DNA of 10,284 nt, from positions 1-10,284 of the forward strand of contig JAEYOB010000142.1 in the NCBI GenBank assembly GCA_023412175.1, read 5' to 3'. The notes under the pieces are model-generated. The model saw nothing but the letters and a program-made list of their open reading frames with translations. It searched no databases and was not told the origin of the DNA. Source of the stretch: Pseudomonadota bacterium (GTDB lineage Bacteria; Pseudomonadota; Alphaproteobacteria; Azospirillales; Azospirillaceae). Below, piece by piece: positions 5,495 to 10,284 of the stretch. Position 1 is the first letter of the stretch. The number at the start of each line of letters is the position of its first letter. The position numbers were made by a program, and so were the translations under genes.

Positions 5495-7597
5495 ATGACC
5501 GCTCCAGCAACCCTTTCTCCCTCCCCCCTTCCCGCCTCCGCATCCGCCACCGCCCTGCTGGAGGTGCGCAACCTCACCATCAGCTACGGAAACGCCCGCG
5601 GCACGCTGCGCGCCGCCAGCGACGTCAGCTTCGCGATCCGTCCGGGCGAGGTCATGGGGCTGGTGGGCGAGTCCGGCTCGGGCAAGAGCACCGTCGCCAT
5701 GGCCATCCTCGACCTGCTCGGCGAGGGCGGCCGCATCGAGAGCGGCGAGATCCTGTTCGAGGGCACCGACCTGCGCCGCCTGCCCGCCGCCCGCCGTCAG
5801 GCGCTGCGCGGCGACCGTATCGCCGCCGTCTTCCAGGATCCGTTCACCTCGCTCAATCCGGCGCTGACCGTCGGCCGGCAGATCGCCGAGCCGCTGATCC
5901 AGCACAAGGGCTTCACCCCCCGCCAAGCCGCGCCGCGGGTGGAGGAGCTGCTGGCCGAGGTCGGAATCCGCGAACCCGGCCGGGTCGCCCGGTCCTACCC
6001 GCACCAGCTGTCGGGCGGCATGCAGCAGCGCGTGCTGATCGCCACGGCGCTGGGTTGCGACCCGAAGCTGCTGATCCTCGACGAGCCGACCACGGCGTTG
6101 GACGTCACGGTGGAGGCGCGGATCATCGAGCTTCTGGCCGGCCTGTGCGAGAGCCACCACCTGAGCGCCCTGTTCGTCTCCCACAATCTCGGCATCGTAA
6201 ACCGGATCTGCGGCTCGGTCTGCGTGCTCTACGGCAGCGAGGTGGTGGAGACCGGCCGCACCCGCGAGGTGCTGGCCCGTCCCGTCCATCCCTACACCAA
6301 GGGGCTGGTGGCGGCCCTGCCCCGCATCACCGCGGGCCAGCGGCACCGCCTGCCCTCGATCCCCGGCACCGTCAGCAAGCTGGCGGGCGCCCCCGAAGCC
6401 TGCGTCTTCGCGCCCCGCTGCCCGTTCGCCGAGGAGGCCTGCCGCAGCCTGCCGCAGGCGCTGTGCACGGACGACGCGGGCAACAGCGTGCGCTGCTGGA
6501 AGGCCGAGGCCCTGGCCGGCACGCCCTGGCCGGAGGACGAGGCCGCCGTCCAGGCGCGCAAGGTGCTGCCGTCGCGCTCCGCGCCGCTCGTCGACGTAAA
6601 GGGACTGCGCAAGGTCTATGGCGGCGGCCGGTCGATCCTGCCCTGGCTCCGGCATGAGGGAACGGTGGCGGTCGACGATGTCTCCTTCACCGTCAGCCGC
6701 GGCGAGGTGGTGGGCGTGGTCGGCGAGAGCGGCAGCGGCAAGAGCACCATCGGCCGCTCGCTGCTGGCCCTGATCGAGCCCAGCGCCGGCACCGTGCTGT
6801 TCGACGGAGCCGATTTCGTGAAGCAGGCGAAGCAGGGCGACCGCGAACTGCGCCGCCGCGCCCAGCTGGTCTTCCAGAACTCGGCCGCCTCGCTCAACCC
6901 GCGCAAGACGGTGGGCAACGCGGTGGAGCGCCCTCTGGTCCTGGCCGGCCGCCAGAGCGAGGCGGAGCGCCGCGACACCGTCGCCAAGCTGCTGACCCGC
7001 GTCGGCCTGCCCTCCGCCTACGCCGACCGCTACCCGCACGAGCTGAGCGGCGGCGAGCGGCAGCGCGTCAACATCGCCCGGGCACTCGCCACCGACCCGG
7101 AGTTCGTCGTCTGCGACGAGGCGGTGTCGGCGCTGGACGTCTCGGTGCAGGCCAACATCCTGAACCTGCTGGCCGAGCTGCGCGACGAGATGGGGCTGTC
7201 CTATCTCTTCATCACCCACGACATCGCCGTGGTGGCGCACATCGCCGACCGCGTGCTGGTCGTCTACGGCGGCACCATCTGCGAGGAGGGACCGATCGCC
7301 CAGGTCCTGCAACCGCCCTACCACCCCTACACCGAGGCGCTGCTGTCGGCCGTGCCGCGGCTGGCCGGCCCGGAGGACGGGCCGGAGCCGGAACGCATCC
7401 TGCTGGAGGACGCCACCGCGCCGCCCGGCGGCGGGGGGTGCGCCTTCCGCGCCCGCTGCCCGCGCAAGCGCGGCACGATCTGCGACGAGCACGCGCCGCC
7501 GGTGCAGACGACCGGTGACGGCCACCGCATCGCCTGCCACATCCCCCTGTCCGAACTGGCGGAGCGCGCACCGATCTTCCCCGAACTGGCCGCCTGA
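5495..7597 (+). CDS. Fused dipeptide-type ABC transporter ATPase (DppD-DppF in one chain)
   Basis: This 700-residue cytoplasmic protein carries both ATPase domains of the transporter, which are separate DppD and DppF proteins in the best-known systems; GsiA-like fusions are a known variant. Domain 1: Walker A GESGSGKST (58-66), Q-loop Gln114, signature LSGGMQQR (172-179), Walker B LLILDEPT (192-199), switch His230. Domain 2: Walker A GESGSGKST (410-418), Q-loop Gln461, signature LSGGERQR (517-524), Walker B FVVCDEAVSALD (537-548), switch His575. Both halves keep all residues needed for ATP hydrolysis. Each ends in an oligo_HPY-type tail with spaced cysteines: C303, C309, C316, C324 in the first and C649, C655, C663, C681 in the second, a pattern compatible with a metal or Fe-S site as reported for some Dpp ATPases. 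The ATG at 5495 follows GGGAGG (5478-5483) at a rather long 11-base spacing. It should energise the two adjacent permeases. Confidence 0.95.
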   Translation: MTAPATLSPSPLPASASATALLEVRNLTISYGNARGTLRAASDVSFAIRPGEVMGLVGESGSGKSTVAMAILDLLGEGGRIESGEILFEGTDLRRLPAARRQALRGDRIAAVFQDPFTSLNPALTVGRQIAEPLIQHKGFTPRQAAPRVEELLAEVGIREPGRVARSYPHQLSGGMQQRVLIATALGCDPKLLILDEPTTALDVTVEARIIELLAGLCESHHLSALFVSHNLGIVNRICGSVCVLYGSEVVETGRTREVLARPVHPYTKGLVAALPRITAGQRHRLPSIPGTVSKLAGAPEACVFAPRCPFAEEACRSLPQALCTDDAGNSVRCWKAEALAGTPWPEDEAAVQARKVLPSRSAPLVDVKGLRKVYGGGRSILPWLRHEGTVAVDDVSFTVSRGEVVGVVGESGSGKSTIGRSLLALIEPSAGTVLFDGADFVKQAKQGDRELRRRAQLVFQNSAASLNPRKTVGNAVERPLVLAGRQSEAERRDTVAKLLTRVGLPSAYADRYPHELSGGERQRVNIARALATDPEFVVCDEAVSALDVSVQANILNLLAELRDEMGLSYLFITHDIAVVAHIADRVLVVYGGTICEEGPIAQVLQPPYHPYTEALLSAVPRLAGPEDGPEPERILLEDATAPPGGGGCAFRARCPRKRGTICDEHAPPVQTTGDGHRIACHIPLSELAERAPIFPELAA

Positions 7598-7628
7598 CCC
7601 GCCAACCGCCTTCCCCTGAACGGCGCCA

Positions 7629-7667
7629 CGGCCGGAGCCCCTTCGGGTCTCCGAACGGCCCCGGCCG
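7629..7667 (+). other. Intercistronic stem-loop between ATPase and RidA genes
   Basis: An outer stem CGGCC (7629-7633) with GGCCG (7663-7667) encloses an inner stem GGAG (7634-7637) with CTCC (7649-7652), capped by a C(TTCG)G tetraloop at 7641-7646. An alternative pairing of GGCC 7630-7633 with GGCC 7657-7660 also exists. No T-run follows. It lies in the 106-bp gap between transporter and enzyme genes and may act as an attenuator or RNA-processing site. No promoter was recognised in the gap. Confidence 0.5.
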
Positions 7668-7703
7668 CGCCCGCCACATCCTTGCACACGAGAGAGACGA
7701 CCC

Positions 7704-8126
7704 ATGACCGCCCACACCCGCATCCGCAAGTTCAACACCAAGAAAACCTATCCTGAGCAGACGCTGGACAACGACCTGTGCCAGACCGTCGTCGCCCGCG
7801 GGACGATGGTCTTCGTGCGCGGCCAGATCGGCCAGAACCTCGACACCAGCGAGAGCGTGGCCATCGGCGACGCCGCCGGCCAGACCGAGCAGGCCATGGC
7901 CAACATCAAGATGCTGCTGGAAGAGGCCGGCGCGAAGCTGGAGCACATCTGCAAGATCACGGTCTACATCACCGATCCGCGCTACCGCGAGCCGGTCTAC
8001 CAGACCATCGGCAAGTGGCTGAAGGGTGTCTACCCGGTTTCCACCGGCATCGTGGTCAGCGCCCTGGCCCGACCCGAGTGGGTGGTGGAGGTCGATGCCA
8101 CCGCCGTGATCCCCGACGCCGCGTGA
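7704..8126 (+). CDS. RidA (YjgF/YER057c/UK114) family protein lacking the deaminase arginine
   Basis: This 140-residue protein belongs to the small trimeric RidA superfamily, whose archetype hydrolyses reactive 2-aminoacrylate and other imines or enamines. Visible family segments are VFVRGQIGQN (36-45), the helix QAMANIKMLLEEAGAKLEHICKITVYITD (63-91), the YPVSTGIVVSALARP stretch (110-124) and the closing strand VVEVDATAVIP (127-137). In archetypal RidA the PARS segment supplies the Arg that binds the imine carboxylate (R105 in E. coli). Here the matching segment reads PVST (111-114), with Ser113 at that place, so the protein looks like one of the non-archetypal Rid groups of undefined function. 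The ATG at 7704 has only a weak purine-rich stretch (about 7690-7697) upstream. The ureohydrolase gene begins 37 bp downstream, which suggests a role in the same pathway, perhaps hydrolysing an unstable intermediate. Confidence 0.9.
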   Translation: MTAHTRIRKFNTKKTYPEQTLDNDLCQTVVARGTMVFVRGQIGQNLDTSESVAIGDAAGQTEQAMANIKMLLEEAGAKLEHICKITVYITDPRYREPVYQTIGKWLKGVYPVSTGIVVSALARPEWVVEVDATAVIPDAA

Positions 8127-8163
8127 GCGGCGGCACTCCCAACGAAAAGACCAGGAACGCCTC

Positions 8164-9123
8164 ATGAGCACCATCTTGACCAACTCGCCGCGCCGCGAGC
8201 TGCAGAGCTTCCTCGACTTCCCGATCTGCACCGACCTCGACCAGCTCGACGGCCACATCGGCATCCTCGGCATCCCCTACGGCGATCCCTACACGATCGA
8301 CGAGGTGACCAACGACCAGACCAACGCGCCCACCTGGGTGCGCCGCTACACCGAGCGGGCGCTGCGCCAGTTGGAGCGCTGGGATTTCGACATCGGCGGC
8401 CCGCTGCTGGGCGGCAAGGACATCAAGGTCGTGGACTGCGGCGACGTGAAGGCCGACCCGCGCGACCTCGACCTGCACTACCGCAACGCCGAGGCGGTGG
8501 TCCGCAAGATGCTGGAGAAGGGCATGCTGCCGATCATCATCGGCGGCGACCACGGCATTCCCATCCCGGTGCTGCGCGCCTACGACAACCACGGCCCGAT
8601 CACCCTGGTCCACATCGACGCCCACCTCGACTGGCGTGACCATGTGAACGGCCGGCCCGGCGGCTATTCCAGCCCGATCCGGCGCGCCGCCGAGATGGAC
8701 CATGTCGGGCAGATCTTCCAGATCGGCCTGCGCTCCGCCGGCAGCGCCCGGCCGGAGGAGGTGGAGGCCGCCATCGCCTACGGCGCCGTGCTGGTCCCCG
8801 ACGTGGAGCTGCAGGATGTCGGCATGAAGGCGGTGCTCGACCGCATCCCCGACGGCGGGCGATACTACCTCACCATCGACGCCGACGGCATGGATCCCAC
8901 CATCATGCCGGCGGTCAACGGCCCGGCTCCGGGCGGCGTGACCTATCCGCAGATGCGCACGCTGATCCACGGGCTGGTGAAGAAGGGCCGCGTCGTCGGC
9001 ATGGACATCGTGGAGATCACGCCCAAGAAGGATGTGAACGGCATCACCGCCATCACCGCCGGGCGCATGATCTGCAACCTGATCGGCAAGACCATCCAGG
9101 CCGGCTACTTCGAAGGCAAGTGA
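8164..9123 (+). CDS. Ureohydrolase-superfamily (arginase/agmatinase-like) enzyme, substrate uncertain
   Basis: This 319-residue cytoplasmic enzyme is of normal length for the ureohydrolases, binuclear Mn enzymes that cleave guanidino compounds to urea plus an amine, or formiminoglutamate to formamide plus glutamate. All six expected metal ligands are visible: H130 in GGDH (127-130), D152, H154 and D156 in DAHLD, and D239 and D241 in IDADGMDP (238-245). A Glu that fits the second-shell catalytic position is E284 in GMDIVEITP. Two substrate loops differ from typical agmatinases: where these have HGTPFRRA this protein has YSSPIRRA (168-175), losing the loop His, and PGTGTPxPGG is replaced by PAVNGPAPGG (249-258). 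An agmatinase label from automatic annotation would therefore be weak; guanidinopropionase, guanidinobutyrase, formiminoglutamase or a new specificity are alternatives. The start ATG at 8164 follows AGGAA (8153-8157). It sits between RidA and HutF genes in the same row. Confidence 0.9.
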   Translation: MSTILTNSPRRELQSFLDFPICTDLDQLDGHIGILGIPYGDPYTIDEVTNDQTNAPTWVRRYTERALRQLERWDFDIGGPLLGGKDIKVVDCGDVKADPRDLDLHYRNAEAVVRKMLEKGMLPIIIGGDHGIPIPVLRAYDNHGPITLVHIDAHLDWRDHVNGRPGGYSSPIRRAAEMDHVGQIFQIGLRSAGSARPEEVEAAIAYGAVLVPDVELQDVGMKAVLDRIPDGGRYYLTIDADGMDPTIMPAVNGPAPGGVTYPQMRTLIHGLVKKGRVVGMDIVEITPKKDVNGITAITAGRMICNLIGKTIQAGYFEGK

Positions 9124-9148
9124 CCGGGCTGGCGTGAAAGGGAGAGAC

Positions 9149-9154
9149 GGAGGA
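9149..9154 (+). promoter_or_regulatory. Shine-Dalgarno of the HutF-type gene
   Basis: GGAGGA lies 5 bases before the ATG at 9160, the strongest ribosome binding site in the window. It fixes the start of the last gene, which lies 36 bp after the ureohydrolase stop, and suggests that the gene is well translated within the same transcript. Confidence 0.65.
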
Positions 9155-9159
9155 AGACG

Positions 9160-10284
9160 ATGACGGAACCGCACAGGCTCGACGGGCTGTTCTGCGACCG
9201 GGCGCTCCTGGCCGATGGCTGGGCGTCGGACGTCCTCCTCCGTTTCGACGGTCGGGGCGGCATCGCGGCGGTGGAGGCGGGCGTGTCCGCTCCCCCCGCC
9301 GGGGCGGAACGGGCGGCGGGGCCGGTCATTCCGGGCCTCCCCAACCTGCACAGCCACGCCTTCCAGCGCGCCATGGCGGGGCTGACCGAGAAGGCCGGCC
9401 CGTCCGAGGACAGCTTCTGGACCTGGCGGGAGGTGATGTACGGCTTCGTCCGCCGCATCGACCCCGAGACCATGCAGGCGGTGGCGGCGCTGGCCTACGC
9501 CGAGATGCTGGAGCAGGGTTACACCGCGGTGGCCGAGTTCCATTACCTCCACCACGCCGCCGACGGGCGCCCCTACGCCGACGTGGCGGAGATGTCGAAG
9601 CGCATCCTGGCCGCCGCGGGCGAGGCCGGGATCGGCCTGACCCATCTTCCGGTGCTCTATGCCCAGGGCGGTTTCGGCGGCCAGCCGCCGGGCGACGGGC
9701 AGAAGCGATTCATCAACGACCCCGACCGGATCCTGGCCATCGTGCAGGCCTGCCGGGACACCCCCGGCGACCACCGCACCGGCCTTGCCCTGCATTCCCT
9801 GCGCGCGGTGACGCCCGAGGCGATGGACGCGGCGCTGGCCGGGCTGGCCGCGCTGGACGGCACGGCCCCGGTCCACATCCACGTCGCCGAGCAGACGGCG
9901 GAGGTGGAGGGCTGCCTTGCGTGGTCGGGCCGGCGGCCGGTGGAATGGCTGCTCGACCGCGGCGTGCTGACGCCGTCCTGGTGCCTGATCCATGCCACCC
10001 ATGTGACGGCGGAGGAGGTGGCGGGCATCGCCGCGTCGGGCGCCGTCGCCGGCCTCTGCCCGACCACCGAGGCCGATCTGGGCGACGGCCTGTTCCCGGC
10101 GCGGGACTTCCTGGCGCAGGGCGGACGCTTCGGTGTCGGCTCCGACAGCCAGGTGATCATCTCCGCCGCGGAGGAGCTGCGGCTTCTGGAGTTCGGCCAG
10201 TGGCTGACCGTGCGGCGGCGCAACTGGCTGGCACCCGGCCCCGGCGCCTCGACCGGCGCCGCCCTGTACCGCGCGGCGGTGGAC
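9160..10284 (+). CDS. hutF: Formimidoylglutamate deiminase-type amidohydrolase (HutF), 3' end cut by window edge
   Basis: The open frame runs from ATG 9160 to the window edge, giving 375 residues of a protein that is normally about 450 long. It closely matches the HutF branch of the metal-dependent amidohydrolases, which convert N-formimino-L-glutamate to N-formyl-L-glutamate and ammonia in histidine breakdown. Diagnostic segments are PNLHSHAFQRAMAGLTE (61-77), DSFWTWR (84-90), AVAEFHYLHH (123-132), LHSLRAV (211-217), HIHVAEQ (239-245), LIHATHVT (276-283), GLCPTTEADLGDGLF (298-312) and GSDSQ (327-331). By comparison with the Pseudomonas enzyme as I recall it, H64, H66, H241 and D329 would hold the metal, E244 and H278 would act in catalysis, and R90, Y129 and R215 would bind the substrate carboxylates. 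All are present. No other histidine-pathway gene is in the window; hutH, hutU, hutI or hutG may follow beyond the right edge. A formiminoaspartate-type substrate is an alternative. Confidence 0.92.
   Translation, partial: MTEPHRLDGLFCDRALLADGWASDVLLRFDGRGGIAAVEAGVSAPPAGAERAAGPVIPGLPNLHSHAFQRAMAGLTEKAGPSEDSFWTWREVMYGFVRRIDPETMQAVAALAYAEMLEQGYTAVAEFHYLHHAADGRPYADVAEMSKRILAAAGEAGIGLTHLPVLYAQGGFGGQPPGDGQKRFINDPDRILAIVQACRDTPGDHRTGLALHSLRAVTPEAMDAALAGLAALDGTAPVHIHVAEQTAEVEGCLAWSGRRPVEWLLDRGVLTPSWCLIHATHVTAEEVAGIAASGAVAGLCPTTEADLGDGLFPARDFLAQGGRFGVGSDSQVIISAAEELRLLEFGQWLTVRRRNWLAPGPGASTGAALYRAAVD

Noticed and set aside
5660..6760. Near-identical segments at Walker A of the two ATPase halves as a DNA repeat or duplication artefact
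   Set aside because: Similarity is confined to conserved ATPase motifs; the flanking sequence differs as expected for ancient DppD/DppF paralogues fused in one gene.
5429..7741. Minus-strand open frame of 770 codons opposite the ATPase gene
   Set aside because: Same codon-bias shadow. The repeated segments in its translation mirror the two homologous ATPase domains on the other strand rather than forming a real repeat protein.
8056..10002. Minus-strand open frame of 648 codons opposite RidA, ureohydrolase and HutF genes
   Set aside because: Shadow of three well-recognised plus-strand genes. The composition is biased and no family is recognisable.

Overview
The window is very GC-rich with strong G/C third-position bias. 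Gene content (LysR regulator, MmgE/PrpD protein, dipeptide-type ABC transporter, RidA, ureohydrolase, HutF) fits a high-GC proteobacterium, most likely an alphaproteobacterium of the Azospirillum/Rhodospirillales kind. That placement is inferred from composition and gene families; there is no rRNA or other lineage marker here. No mobile element, CRISPR array, tRNA or rRNA was seen, and coding density is high.

Layout. Positions 1-218 (minus strand) hold the N-terminal 72 residues of a LysR-type regulator that runs off the left edge. A 179-bp divergent intergenic region follows, with a LysR-like dyad (TTCAT-N7-ATGAA) near its middle. Then comes a MmgE/PrpD-family gene (398-1798, plus strand). 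A 319-bp, partly AT-rich non-coding stretch separates it from a long plus-strand gene row: a periplasmic family-5 solute-binding protein (2118-3623), two inner-membrane permeases (3684-4640, 4642-5490), one 700-residue protein fusing both ABC ATPases (5495-7597), a RidA-family protein (7704-8126), an arginase/agmatinase-superfamily ureohydrolase (8164-9123), and the first 375 residues of a HutF-type formimidoylglutamate deiminase (9160 to the right edge). Spacing after 3684 is tight, 1-4 bp within the transporter and 36-37 bp between the enzymes. Intercistronic hairpins without U-tracts sit after the binding-protein gene and after the ATPase gene.

How the genes may work together. The transporter is complete, with binding protein, two permeases and both ATPase domains, and would import a peptide-like or opine-like compound. 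The three downstream genes all belong to families that handle C=N chemistry: ureohydrolases cleave guanidino or formimino groups, HutF deiminates formimino groups, and RidA-family proteins are associated with imines. The simplest reading is an uptake-plus-catabolism operon for a nitrogen-rich, amidino- or formimino-bearing small molecule, perhaps linked to histidine or imidazole breakdown through HutF. The MmgE/PrpD enzyme may add an epimerase, dehydratase or lyase step and is probably controlled by the divergent LysR regulator.

Three of the enzymes depart from their textbook relatives at positions expected to matter: the MmgE/PrpD protein has Trp where the family usually has an active-site His, the RidA protein lacks the deaminase Arg, and the ureohydrolase keeps all metal ligands but has different substrate loops. 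Their default names (2-methylcitrate dehydratase, enamine deaminase, agmatinase) should therefore not be taken literally. The true substrate cannot be read from this sequence.
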